Source: JAUILH01 sp965230535
GTDB taxonomy: Bacteria > Bacteroidota > Bacteroidia > Flavobacteriales_D > JAUILH01
Length of the DNA stretch: 64,000 bases
Assembly: GCA_965230535.1 (NCBI GenBank)
Contig: OZ246010.1
Coordinates: forward strand, 310,001 to 374,000
Direction: 5' to 3'
The position numbers and the translations under genes were made by a program. The notes beneath the pieces were generated by a model, which saw nothing but the letters and a program-made list of their open reading frames with translations, searched no databases and was not told the DNA's origin. Below, one piece after another: positions 42,335-51,160 of this stretch. The first letter of the stretch is position 1; each line of letters begins with the position of its first letter.

Positions 42335-42770
42335 TGTTATATTGGTTTTTATTGGTTACTAATTTTTCAACCAGCTCATCTATTCCAAGCACATAGTATT
42401 GTGTCATTACATAGAAATAAGCGTTGCCTTTTTCTAAAAGCCTTCGTGCCGTTCTTGTTGCTTCTAAAAAATCTTCAGGCAGTTTTAAATCATAGTTCTC
42501 ACAGCTTGCTATTAATTGAGTGAGAGGTTTTAGATTACCCGTCATTGTCCTAATTTCTTGCTCATGTCTTTTGAAATAGTCTTCGCAATGGGCTTCCATC
42601 TTATCCTGAGATGCATAAGGGCTTAATTTAGCTACCTGTGACATCACGTGAGAAAAGATCCTATAGGATTGGTCAAAGGACAAACTGCCCCTGATTGCTG
42701 TGTCGAGATTAAATTCTAGCTTGGATGTTTCTTTTGTCAAGCTTGATTTGGTTTTTAAATCTGTTGTCAT
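42327..42770 (-). CDS. Helical element protein, paralogue B
   Basis: A 147-aa helical protein. It resembles the gene just upstream (42783) in register: 'SYRIFSHVMSQVAKLSP' against 'YLRIMDAMNTLESLSP', and 'EAHCEDYFKRHEQEI' against 'EGYYEAFYAEKYQEM', with similar length and a C-terminal 'YY..GIDELVEKL'-type helix. So the pair probably arose by duplication. Unrecognised family. It overlaps the downstream gene by 8 bases. Confidence 0.6.
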   Translation of the reverse strand: MTTDLKTKSSLTKETSKLEFNLDTAIRGSLSFDQSYRIFSHVMSQVAKLSPYASQDKMEAHCEDYFKRHEQEIRTMTGNLKPLTQLIASCENYDLKLPEDFLEATRTARRLLEKGNAYFYVMTQYYVLGIDELVEKLVTNKNQYNNE

Positions 42771-42782
42771 GTGTTATTGGTT

Positions 42783-43220
42783 TTAGTTATTATGTTTAAG
42801 CTTCTTTATTTCATTTATTCTGTGTTCTATAGCCATGAACATGTATTCATTCATCACAAGGTCTAAGCGTGCTTGCTGATCTTTTAATTCATCCATGAGA
42901 GGAAGTATAATCCTGTACTCAGGTTCTACTGATGAACTATTAATCTTTTGTTGTCTTTCTTTTATAAAGTCCGAAAGCACCTTGTCATCACACACTATTT
43001 GAAGCATTTCTTGATACTTTTCGGCATAAAAGGCTTCATAATACCCTTCAGTTATTTCTTGTATTGGTGACAAGCTTTCTAAAGTGTTCATGGCGTCCAT
43101 AATACGGAGGTACTTTCTATAGCCTAGACTTTTATCCCCTTGAAAGAACAATTGATCAATAAGCTCTTGTGCCTGTCTTGCCTCTTCTGGAGTTGGTTTT
43201 CTCTTGAAATTAAAATTCAT
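42783..43220 (-). CDS. Helical element protein, paralogue A
   Basis: A 145-aa helical protein and apparent paralogue of 42327. It begins with a basic stretch ('MNFNFKRKPTPEEARQAQEL') and ends 'FMAIEHRINEIKKLKHNN'. It overlaps the 3' end of the helicase gene by 4 bases and is followed 12 bases later by its paralogue, so the four genes are one operon. No function can be proposed beyond helical, likely multimeric. Confidence 0.6.
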   Translation of the reverse strand: MNFNFKRKPTPEEARQAQELIDQLFFQGDKSLGYRKYLRIMDAMNTLESLSPIQEITEGYYEAFYAEKYQEMLQIVCDDKVLSDFIKERQQKINSSSVEPEYRIILPLMDELKDQQARLDLVMNEYMFMAIEHRINEIKKLKHNN

Positions 43221-46200
43221 AATATCGGTTTTGGGTTGATAAATTCAAGTGCAATTGTTACACCTTCAATATTCTTTTCTACTCTCTGTTTGTCTTTACC
43301 TTTCAGAAATTCAAGCGCCGCTTTAAAGGCTTTGAGTTTCCTTTTTAGGAATGCTTCATGTTTACCGCCAGACTTTGCTTTTTGTGCTTCGTTAGTGCAT
43401 GGAACACAGGAAGTATCTTCAACTGTTTGTACCTCCTTTTTAGCTTCTAACAAATGATTAAGGCTTGAAAATCGTTCAATGGTTTCTTCCAAGGAATCTA
43501 CATCTTGATTGAATTTTTTCTTCTCTTTCTCAAGCTTCTTAGCTTCCTTTTCAATGGTACTATCATCCTTTAACCATTCTAGTTTCTTTTGTTGCTTTTC
43601 TATCTGATTGGCAAGTGTTTCTTTAACTCCATCTAGTTCAAGTAAGGAGTCCTTTGAGAATTTGGTTTTCACGTATTTTTTAAGCCGTTCGAGTTTAAGG
43701 TTCTGTCTTCTCAGTGCGTTACGCCTCCAAGTGATATTGTGCCTATCATAGTTTGAAATGGTATCACTTCTTAGAATCTTTCCGGAATCTTCAATTAATG
43801 CCGTTAGAATGTCTTTTTGCTCGGAAGGCGTTTTTATCAATGATTTATGTCCGTCAACAAAGGATTCAAGTTGCTCTTGGTATCGCATACGATCATCCAT
43901 CATCTTTTCAATACTCTCTAGTTCTGATAGACTTTCTTTATTGGCTTTAATAGCTCTTACCATTTCTTTGGCACGTTCAGCCAATAGACTTTTTGCCAAA
44001 GCTTTGGTATCATCTATCAAACTCCATTTGACTTCTTCGGGATTAATACTTTCTGTATCCAACATATTTGCTTTGTCTTTTCGGTTAAACAAATCATTAA
44101 TACGTGCGGACTTTTCCTCGATTTTCTGAAAGATGAAGGCATCTGATGAACCTATGAGAAGTGGTGTAACGATTCTTACATTTTCAAAGGCGTTACCAAA
44201 TCGCCAGATTCTACCTTCAAGTTGCTTGACGTCTGTGGGATTCCAGTCAAGGGTTAGGTTATAGAGTGTTGAGGCATTGTTTTGAAGATCTATCCCTTCT
44301 TTAATGGTTGATGTGCCTATTATGATCTTTACAATTCCAGCTAAGAAAAATTCCTTAATCTGTTCCTTCTTATTCTCTTTAGTATTTCCGGTAATTATTT
44401 CAACTTCTGAAAAAGTCGCTTTTCCTTTCTTTATTATATCGCGCTTAAATCCTATCTCATCAAATAAATAATCTTGGATAAGCGGAAAGTAGTCTTTGCC
44501 TCCATTCATATAGATCACTTGACCGGAAACAGATTCGTTTTTCTTATCATGATAATCCTTTACACTCTTTACACATCCCATTACATAAGTGAGCTTTGGC
44601 GAGCTTTTAATGAAAGCGGATGGTGAAATAGTGTCTATCGGGATTTCATTAAGTATATAGGGTGAGAGTGTGTTCTTTTTTGCCTTACTAATGGCAACCA
44701 AATGTGGTGCGCTATCTTTTTTGTCTGGATCACTCAAGGCATCTATTAACTCATCTGAAATTTCTTTAAAGTTGGTCTTTTGAAAATCAGTAGCTTTAAG
44801 ATAGGTGGTTACTTGTCTACTCTTTTCAAGTGGTATCAGTTTCCCATCCACTTTTTCATTCAGCATGGGCAGTACCCATTTCTTTGGGCGAACAATTCCG
44901 GCATCTTCTCCGGACTTATAGTTCATAAAGGAGAACAGTACCTTTTGTAAGGAGACTTTGTTCGAAAAACTCTTTATAACCGCTTTGGGTTCTATTTCCC
45001 CAGCAGCGGTATATGCCTTTTCAAAGGTTTGGTTGACATAGTTATCAAAAAAGCGTTGGATATTATTTATGCCAAGTCTTTTAAGCCTTTCATAGCCAGT
45101 TAAAGCCAACATTGAAAAAACTTCTAAAGGGGAATTATTAAAAGGTGTAGCTGTTAAAAGACTGATGTTTCGCTGTTTTGAAACGCTTTGAATATATGTT
45201 GAAAGAAAAAAGGCTTTTATACCTCTTGCCGAAGGCTTTCCACTACTTATTTGATATTGGTTAGGTTTTCTTTCATCGCCTTTAGTCTGTTCGCCCTTAA
45301 CCTGAGTAAAGATTTTGTTGAAGTTATGAGCTTCATCGATACATAGGTAATCCGCTTCTAGTTCATCAATACCAACAATGGTGTTGTCAAGTCCTATTCC
45401 AATAGCCTTTTCTATTTTTTCGTTTTCCAAAGCTTTCTTTCGTTCTGTTTCATCTTGAAAGCCTTGTGATATGGTTTCTACCATGCGTTTATGAAGCTGC
45501 TCGGAAAGCTTTTCTGAAAAACCTATTCTGGAAAGGCCTTCATAGGTAACCATGATAATAGTTCCTTCTTTGATCTGCTTTAATTCTCCTTTCTCATTAA
45601 AGAGCTTCCTTTCATACTTTTCAGATAGGTTAAAAAGGTCAAGTATTGGAACATGTGGTAAAATGCCATGTGCTTTGTAATTACCGTCTTTGTCCTTATC
45701 TCCTGAAATCTCTTTTATCCATTTATGGTAAGTAGGGTTAGGTACGGCTATAATTGGTCTTTTACAATCACCATTTTCCAAAGCATGGCCAATAGCTAGT
45801 ATAGCCGTCATTGTTTTTCCTACTCCGACATCATAAGCGATTATGCCACTTCCAAGTGCGCTTTGGAAAGCTACACCTTCTCTTTGAGCATCTCTTATTT
45901 GTAATTCTCCGGTTTTAAAATACTTGCTGCATCTAAAAGCAACCGGAATTTTATCAAAGTTCACATCTATAAAGCCGTTGTAAAGCCTATTCCAGTGATC
46001 TTCTATAGACTTTCTTTGTTCTTCCCAAAGAACTTCACCTAAGAAAATGGACATTAATCTTGCGGCTTCTATTGCTCCGTTGCGCTTTATTTCAGCTTTC
46101 TCGTGCTTTGAAAACATATCTCGAGGAAAGCGGTTGTTGTTTAAATAGTAGTCAACTATTTGCATAGGCGATACATTCAATTTCATATCGCTTGTATTAA

Positions 46201-47017
46201 GCGCGCTTAAAAAGACTTTAAAGTGTTCAAAGATGGTTCCAATAGCTCCTTCAAAGATGATATTGAACTCTTTGGCAAATGCAGATATAGGTGAAATAGT
46301 CAGCCTTTCGTTTTCTTTTCCGGTTAAAAGCAACTTAGGAGGAAGTATGGCTTTGAGTTTTCTTATTTGTTTTTCGGCTTGTGCTTTTGAAGGTAGAACA
46401 GGCTTTTTATGTTCTGTGATCCACTTTTCCAAAGCCTTTATTTTATCATAGATGTTGCCAGAGTAGTATAATGGCGATGGAATATATTTGGTCTGGCTAT
46501 TATGAATACTTGGATCAACACATAAGTAGCCCCTTTCAAGCATGAGTTTGAACCAAGCACCTGAGGTGCTTTTGGGTAGGTATTTTGAAAAGCCTGATGA
46601 AATAGGTGCATCAATGGCTTTTTTGTACCAAAGCCAAACTTCTATCTCATCTTTAGTAAGATGTTTGTTGTATGTATTTAAAAAGTCCTCGAAAGAGTAT
46701 AACTCATAGTTGCCCTTTAAAACCAATGGTTCGGCTTTTAACTCGTCTTTGGTTTTCTCAATGGCATGAGAATAGTTCTTTTGGATTTGCTTTAAAGTCT
46801 TTAAAGGCGTCTTTGTAAGTTCTGAATCTCCATAGCCATTGAAATCTGGCATGAGTTCATCATCAACATCTATGGCTTCTAAATTACTTAGATCACCTTT
46901 TATTAAATCAGATCCCCTGAAACCTTTACCTTCAAGGACAGTTCCAAGGATTTTATTTGGGTTTTCTTTAAAATACGGATGCGATCTCATCTGCTTATTG
47001 GTTTTGGTGTTCCCCAA
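43217..47017 (-). CDS. Large SF2 (SNF2-like) helicase
   Basis: A 1266-aa protein with a full SF2 motor. Walker A DVGVGKT (396-402), DEAH box in 'YLCIDEAHNFNKIF', motif III 'LLTATPFNNSPLEVF', then the C-terminal lobe with 'IIIGTSTIKEGIDLQNNAST' and motif VI 'QLEGRIWRFGN'. A 350-residue N-terminal region and a coiled-coil tail (about 1080-1210) are not recognised. The layout resembles helicases paired with N6-methyltransferases in phages and plasmids, such as DarB-like antirestriction proteins. The methyltransferase is a separate gene here, at 47740. It probably remodels or protects element DNA; the role is inferred. Confidence 0.82.
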   Translation of the reverse strand: MGNTKTNKQMRSHPYFKENPNKILGTVLEGKGFRGSDLIKGDLSNLEAIDVDDELMPDFNGYGDSELTKTPLKTLKQIQKNYSHAIEKTKDELKAEPLVLKGNYELYSFEDFLNTYNKHLTKDEIEVWLWYKKAIDAPISSGFSKYLPKSTSGAWFKLMLERGYLCVDPSIHNSQTKYIPSPLYYSGNIYDKIKALEKWITEHKKPVLPSKAQAEKQIRKLKAILPPKLLLTGKENERLTISPISAFAKEFNIIFEGAIGTIFEHFKVFLSALNTSDMKLNVSPMQIVDYYLNNNRFPRDMFSKHEKAEIKRNGAIEAARLMSIFLGEVLWEEQRKSIEDHWNRLYNGFIDVNFDKIPVAFRCSKYFKTGELQIRDAQREGVAFQSALGSGIIAYDVGVGKTMTAILAIGHALENGDCKRPIIAVPNPTYHKWIKEISGDKDKDGNYKAHGILPHVPILDLFNLSEKYERKLFNEKGELKQIKEGTIIMVTYEGLSRIGFSEKLSEQLHKRMVETISQGFQDETERKKALENEKIEKAIGIGLDNTIVGIDELEADYLCIDEAHNFNKIFTQVKGEQTKGDERKPNQYQISSGKPSARGIKAFFLSTYIQSVSKQRNISLLTATPFNNSPLEVFSMLALTGYERLKRLGINNIQRFFDNYVNQTFEKAYTAAGEIEPKAVIKSFSNKVSLQKVLFSFMNYKSGEDAGIVRPKKWVLPMLNEKVDGKLIPLEKSRQVTTYLKATDFQKTNFKEISDELIDALSDPDKKDSAPHLVAISKAKKNTLSPYILNEIPIDTISPSAFIKSSPKLTYVMGCVKSVKDYHDKKNESVSGQVIYMNGGKDYFPLIQDYLFDEIGFKRDIIKKGKATFSEVEIITGNTKENKKEQIKEFFLAGIVKIIIGTSTIKEGIDLQNNASTLYNLTLDWNPTDVKQLEGRIWRFGNAFENVRIVTPLLIGSSDAFIFQKIEEKSARINDLFNRKDKANMLDTESINPEEVKWSLIDDTKALAKSLLAERAKEMVRAIKANKESLSELESIEKMMDDRMRYQEQLESFVDGHKSLIKTPSEQKDILTALIEDSGKILRSDTISNYDRHNITWRRNALRRQNLKLERLKKYVKTKFSKDSLLELDGVKETLANQIEKQQKKLEWLKDDSTIEKEAKKLEKEKKKFNQDVDSLEETIERFSSLNHLLEAKKEVQTVEDTSCVPCTNEAQKAKSGGKHEAFLKRKLKAFKAALEFLKGKDKQRVEKNIEGVTIALEFINPKPIL

Positions 47018-47132
47018 AAAAGGAACAGGTTGTTTAGGTAGATTAAATTCTTTAAGCAGTAGAAAGTGTGGTAGCTTGTATTTATTTAATGCTTTAAAGC
47101 CAGAAAAGTCACGCTTTAAAGCCGCTTTAAAG

Positions 47133-47354
47133 CTATTCTAAAGAGGATTCAATTAAAGCCAAAGCGGTTTTTACAGAGGTCTTTTGCTCAGAACAGACCT
47201 TTAAAACCATCCTATAAATCATTTCTCGTCCGCTTTGAGTTCTTCTTCTATCACATAGTCTTGGATAGATGCCTTCTTCACATCTTTCAAGTTCCTTATT
47301 AGTAAGCTCTATTAGCTCTTTTTCTTGTTGCTTTATTTCAATTCTTTTGTCCAT
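47133..47354 (-). CDS. Small element protein, paralogue of next gene
   Basis: A 73-aa helical, charged protein. Its core 'KELERCEEGIYPRL...RRTQSGREMIYRMV...VKTALALIES' matches the 88-aa neighbour in register: L-x-RC, P-x-L, GR-x-MI, S-(V/I)-(K/R) and IES. It overlaps that neighbour by 22 bases in another frame. No family was recognised. Pairs like this may form heterodimers. It precedes the helicase gene. Confidence 0.55.
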   Translation of the reverse strand: MDKRIEIKQQEKELIELTNKELERCEEGIYPRLCDRRRTQSGREMIYRMVLKVCSEQKTSVKTALALIESSLE

Positions 47355-47599
47355 TTGTAGGTGAGATTTGAAGGTTTTATAATAGGTCTATAAGTCGTAC
47401 TGAAAATGCTTTCGATTCGACATAAAGTTGATCGAATAGAGCATTCTCCTGATTTGACCAGTTTTTTCGCCAATAGCAAGATCATCTTTCGCCCTGCTGG
47501 CTTTTCTCGCACATAAGTGAGAAGTGGAAAGGCGTGAGGATCACACCGATTAAGTTCTAAAAGAATTAAGTGTTTCATCTTTTCATCTATTGTCTTCAT
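47333..47599 (-). CDS. Small element protein, paralogue of previous gene
   Basis: An 88-aa helical protein: 'LILLELNRCDPHAFPLLTYV', 'GRKMILLLAKKLVKSGECSI', 'LCRIESIF', and a 20-residue C-terminal tail absent from its paralogue. It is read after a 140-base gap from the methyltransferase gene, so it may have its own promoter. No family was recognised; conserved Cys and Arg are the only hints of function. Confidence 0.55.
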   Translation of the reverse strand: MKTIDEKMKHLILLELNRCDPHAFPLLTYVREKPAGRKMILLLAKKLVKSGECSIRSTLCRIESIFSTTYRPIIKPSNLTYKWTKELK

Positions 47600-47739
47600 A
47601 ATACCTTCCTATTTGCGGAAGATGAAACACGCGCCTAATAATAGTAACGGGCATTTATCCTCCTTTGGTTTCATTTAATTTGTTAAAAGCTGTTAAGGTC
47701 TATTCTCTGGTAGTTTGTGCTGATTATTTGAAGGCTCAT

Positions 47740-48804
47740 CTATTCTATTTGCACCAAAGAGCGTTTCTTTAAAACGATTAAAACTGTGCTTATAGAAGTT
47801 CTTTCAAAGAGATTATTAGGAAGTAAATAGGCATCCAAAAGCTCGGTTTTGGCTTCTATCATATCGAATACCTTCTTGAACTTTGGTTGAAAGAGGCTTT
47901 GAGAAATAACAAAAACCAAAAGCCCACCTTCTTTTAAAAGATCTACTCCTCGACTTACAAAGTAATGGTCGTACTTTTTAGTTTTGGTTCTTTTGCCTTC
48001 TACTGATCCATAGCGTCCTGTGAACTCTCCATAAGGAGGATTTCCTATTACAAGATCATATTCCGCTTTGGGTTCTTTATGAGCATTTCCTTTAAAGAAG
48101 TTCTTTTCAAAAGACTGATTATGGACTTCAATACTGTCACTTTCATGAAGAATAGAACATATTCTAGCTGAATAAGGATTTATTTCAAAGCCCTTTATAA
48201 GCTCACATTTTGGAGCATAATCCAAAAAGTGTCCTCTCCCGCAAGAAGGCTCTAAGACTTTGCCGTAGTTAAAACCATGCTTAAAAGCCAAAGCCCACAT
48301 CTTTTGAATAAGTATAATTGGTGTATAGTATTCAAACAAAAGTCCTTTGCCTTCCTTTAAAGAAGCTCCTTTCTTTTCTAAACCGCCATAGCCACTATAA
48401 GTCGCTATAAAGAGTTTTTCTTTCTGGCTATAAAAGCGCTTTTGTTTAAAGATGTCCAGGTATTCTTCAATTCCCTTATTGAGTTCAAAGTCGTTTAAAT
48501 AATCCTTTGGACTAAGAGTTTTGAAATACTTAAGAGGTTCTTCACTAAAGTTAACACCTGAGAGGTAAACAATAATTTCTGCTTTTAAATCAGAAAACTT
48601 CTCAAATTCACCTTTAACATGGTTTTTTATCCTCCGTTTAGGTTTGAAACTAAATATTTTATTTTTATTGATTAATCCCACATAATAACCTTTGTAGAAA
48701 AAGCTGACTTTCCCTGAACCATTAGTGAAATCAGTGTTTACAAGCTGGTTTGAGGTTTTGGAGTGTGGAATAAACACGATCTTTTCTGCTTCTATTTTCA
48801 TCAA
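47740..48804 (-). CDS. N6-adenine DNA methyltransferase
   Basis: A 354-aa class I SAM-dependent methyltransferase. Motif I is 'VLEPSCGRGHFL' (about 183-194), motif II 'IKGFEINP' and catalytic motif IV NPPY (255-258) in 'LVIGNPPYGEF', diagnostic for adenine-N6 enzymes. 'EYYTPIILIQKMW' before motif I matches type I/IIG-like and DarB-like methylases. No recognition-domain C-terminus of restriction type is visible and no restriction gene is adjacent, so it is probably an orphan methylase that protects element DNA. It is the first gene of the minus-strand block. ATG at 48801 is an alternative start. Confidence 0.83.
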   Translation of the reverse strand: MMKIEAEKIVFIPHSKTSNQLVNTDFTNGSGKVSFFYKGYYVGLINKNKIFSFKPKRRIKNHVKGEFEKFSDLKAEIIVYLSGVNFSEEPLKYFKTLSPKDYLNDFELNKGIEEYLDIFKQKRFYSQKEKLFIATYSGYGGLEKKGASLKEGKGLLFEYYTPIILIQKMWALAFKHGFNYGKVLEPSCGRGHFLDYAPKCELIKGFEINPYSARICSILHESDSIEVHNQSFEKNFFKGNAHKEPKAEYDLVIGNPPYGEFTGRYGSVEGKRTKTKKYDHYFVSRGVDLLKEGGLLVFVISQSLFQPKFKKVFDMIEAKTELLDAYLLPNNLFERTSISTVLIVLKKRSLVQIE

Positions 48805-48866
48805 CTATTGGTTTTAATTGGTTAATGCCCATATATATTACACGCAAGAATCGCGTATACAGATAC

Positions 48867-49055
48867 ATGAAGAAATCTAGTGATAGCACAGAGTTGATGA
48901 ATCTGGTATTAACTTTAGCAGCCATCTTTTCAATGGTACTAACAACCCTTAAGATTATTGAATGGATGAATCTAAGAGAAGGTAAATTTGGTAAGAAAGG
49001 CAGAGCATTTCCTTTGTATTCCAGCGATAAAAATAGTTTATTGTCAGATAGATAA
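48867..49055 (+). CDS. Possible small membrane protein
   Basis: A 62-aa frame: 'MKKSSDSTELMNLVLTLAAI' continuing into a hydrophobic segment to 'VLTTLKIIEWM', then a basic tail ('NLREGKFGKKGR'). It fits a single-span small membrane protein; an upstream ATG at 48825 is possible. A 120-codon frame runs opposite (48731-49093) but overlaps the methyltransferase gene and has a poor composition. Unproven gene at the right edge of the element. Confidence 0.4.
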   Translation: MKKSSDSTELMNLVLTLAAIFSMVLTTLKIIEWMNLREGKFGKKGRAFPLYSSDKNSLLSDR

Positions 49056-49131
49056 CAGCTTAGCCAAGCTAAAGAGATCACAAGAAAGTTCATGAAGTCT
49101 GAAAAACCAACTCAATACTATGAGCAATTTT

Positions 49132-49143
49132 ATCCCGCGGGAT
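49132..49143. repeat. Perfect 12-bp GC-rich palindrome
   Basis: ATCCCGCGGGAT, in a 242-base gene-poor stretch (49056-49297) between the element and the next operon. It is GC-rich in an AT-rich context. It could be a protein-binding site or a recombination border. Confidence 0.4.
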
Positions 49144-49297
49144 GAAATAATCTCCAAAAGCTTTTTAAGCCAATTCTTAGCCTTTGTTTTATAATTTCAA
49201 TGGTGGTTTTGTGTTTTACATTTTTCTCTATTGGTTCTGATTCTTTCATCAATCTTTAATGTAATGATTTTAAACCAATTTTGCTTAATTTAGTGTT

Positions 49298-49528
49298 GTG
49301 TCAAGATCGCTATTCATACTTCTTATTAGCCTCATAGTTGGTGGATACTTCACCTATGAGGAGCTTCAAGACAAGATCTGGGTTCAATATAACTCTGAGG
49401 ACACATCTCTTCTTGTTATTCCTTTGATTATTGCAGGAGTTGGTCTAATCACAATCTTGATCAACTTAGTCTACAGTAGAATCATTAAAGCTAATGCAGA
49501 CAGGATTTTGAAACGGAATGAGCATTAG
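49298..49528 (+). CDS. Small two-span membrane protein
   Basis: A 76-aa protein read from a GTG at 49298 (no in-frame ATG nearby). Two hydrophobic segments, 'LFILLISLIVGGYFTY' and 'LLVIPLIIAGVGLITILINL', flank an acidic stretch; the tail is basic. No family was recognised. Its end overlaps the next gene by 11 bases, so the two are coupled. Located between the mobile block and the RHS locus, it may be an accessory or immunity gene. Confidence 0.5.
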   Translation: MSRSLFILLISLIVGGYFTYEELQDKIWVQYNSEDTSLLVIPLIIAGVGLITILINLVYSRIIKANADRILKRNEH

Positions 49529-49928
49529 CTATATATCCATAATTATACTTACTTGTCTTTTTGTATATGCTGCTTATATTCATTACTCAGGCCAAAGAAA
49601 ACTACAAAAATCCATAGACAGTTACCCTGAGCCTAATTCAATTACGGTTGTTTCCAAACAAACTGATGAAAAATCTAATCAAACTGTGTTTTCTGCAAGC
49701 TATCTATTTTATAATACTTCTAAGCTAGATGAAGTCTCGGAATTTTTAGTCAGTATTTATCCAAATTCAGATATAGAAATTGCTCAATTCAACCAACCAT
49801 TCGTATTAGAGGCTATTGTAATAAAATGGTGTTCTAAGAGTGAGTTCAATTCATTAGAATCACGTTATGAGCAAGTGGAAAATGAATTCAATCTAAAGTT
49901 TAATAAAGAATCTCTCTTCAATAGCTGA
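49518..49928 (+). CDS. Membrane-anchored protein, unknown function
   Basis: A 136-aa protein with an N-terminal membrane anchor ('YISIIILTCLFVYAAYIHYS') and a soluble domain of about 110 residues ('ITVVSKQTDEKSNQTVFSAS', 'YPNSDIEIAQFNQPFVLEAI', 'VIKWCSKSEFNSLESRYEQV') of alternating strands and helices. No family was recognised. It is cotranscribed with the small protein at 49298. Confidence 0.5.
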   Translation: MSISYISIIILTCLFVYAAYIHYSGQRKLQKSIDSYPEPNSITVVSKQTDEKSNQTVFSASYLFYNTSKLDEVSEFLVSIYPNSDIEIAQFNQPFVLEAIVIKWCSKSEFNSLESRYEQVENEFNLKFNKESLFNS

Positions 49929-50021
49929 TTCCCCTTTGTTTCAAGCTATTTATTTGTACTCAATTTGGCTGTATTCATAGTAGTACGGCCTTTACTTTTG
50001 ATCCTTTCGCGACACTAGCCT

Positions 50022-51155
50022 TTACCTATCCAAAGAAATGTTAACTCCATAACTTACTGCCAATTGTTCAAGAAATTCATATCCTTCAAAGTTATATTTC
50101 TCCGAAAATTCAATCAACACTTCTTCTTTATCCGCTCCTATCTTGATCTTTGATAATGTTTCAAACGCCCCAAGCTGATAGTGATGTTCATTGTTTATTC
50201 TATGACTTTCAACCAAAGAAATAACAGATTCATATCTACCAGTTTCGAATAAGACAGTTGCATTGATCATCGTACAATCCCAATTTCTATAATTCCAAAG
50301 GCCTCCTCCGTTTTCTTTGATATACTCATTTGAGTAATGCTCGGCTTGCTGAAGATTCCCATTTTGAAAGGCTAAGAAAGCCAACAACCATTTTATTTCA
50401 GGATCATTATCATTGTCGTCAACAAAGGCTTCAATCTCACTATTGGCTAGCTGAAAATTATTCGCCTTAATCAACGTTTCTATCAAATATAGTCTTGCCT
50501 CTCGATTTAAATCTGTATCCATCAGAGATTCAAACATTTTCTGAGCCTTTCGGTATTGATTTGTTTCTAGATACAACTTTCCTTTCATAACCATAACATC
50601 ATTGGGGAAATACTTTTCATCTATTGATTCAATCACCTCTAAAGCAGAATCCAAAATCCCGGCGTAATAAAAGTTCTCTGCGCAACAATATTTTACTAAT
50701 GGGTTATCAGGAAAGCTAACAAGTAAAGTTTGACTAACTTCAATTAGCTCATCCCAATTTCGCGATTTAGACATGAATCCCGACAGCTCAATTAAACTCC
50801 AAAAATGATTTGGGTCCAGTTTGACACTTTCTTCAAATGCACGTTTCGCCTTTTCCTCTTGATTTAATATAAGACCGAGCAAACCATCCAAATATTTCTG
50901 ATCCGACTCTCTCAGACACACACGATTCATTTCATAGCTCTGAGCACTATCAAAATCCAGTTTATCAATTAATAAAACTTCCTTGTAGAAAGATAAATTC
51001 TGATCACAAGGTTTTTTCTCTAGAAGACTGTCTATCTCATCAATCTTCAATTTGCCGTAAATAAAATGAGCTTCTATATTGTTCATATTCTGTGCCACTG
51101 CAATTTTAAAATTTGCATAAAAGATTAATGATATAATTATTATAGCATTATTCAT
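50022..51155 (-). CDS. Exported TPR-like protein, candidate immunity or accessory
   Basis: A 377-aa protein with signal peptide (MNNAIIIISLIFYANFKIAV). The rest is TPR-like helical pairs: 'LLGLILNQEEKAKRAFEESV', 'VMVMKGKLYLETNQYRKAQK', 'IKWLLAFLAFQNGNLQQAEH'. It starts 5 bases after the displaced RHS C-terminal gene, the usual spot for an immunity gene, so it may counteract that toxin, or be an unrelated periplasmic helper. Position is the only evidence for immunity. Confidence 0.6.
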   Translation of the reverse strand: MNNAIIIISLIFYANFKIAVAQNMNNIEAHFIYGKLKIDEIDSLLEKKPCDQNLSFYKEVLLIDKLDFDSAQSYEMNRVCLRESDQKYLDGLLGLILNQEEKAKRAFEESVKLDPNHFWSLIELSGFMSKSRNWDELIEVSQTLLVSFPDNPLVKYCCAENFYYAGILDSALEVIESIDEKYFPNDVMVMKGKLYLETNQYRKAQKMFESLMDTDLNREARLYLIETLIKANNFQLANSEIEAFVDDNDNDPEIKWLLAFLAFQNGNLQQAEHYSNEYIKENGGGLWNYRNWDCTMINATVLFETGRYESVISLVESHRINNEHHYQLGAFETLSKIKIGADKEEVLIEFSEKYNFEGYEFLEQLAVSYGVNISLDR

Positions 51156-51160
51156 AACTA

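Noticed and set aside
43217..48804. Complete restriction-modification system
   Set aside because: Helicase and N6-methyltransferase are present but no specificity subunit or nuclease domain was recognised, so an antirestriction or maintenance pair is more likely.
48731..49093. Minus-strand 120-codon frame
   Set aside because: Overlaps the methyltransferase gene out of frame; the opposite small frame has a better membrane-protein composition.
37237..49297. CRISPR array
   Set aside because: No regularly spaced short repeats were found; hairpins differ from one another in sequence.
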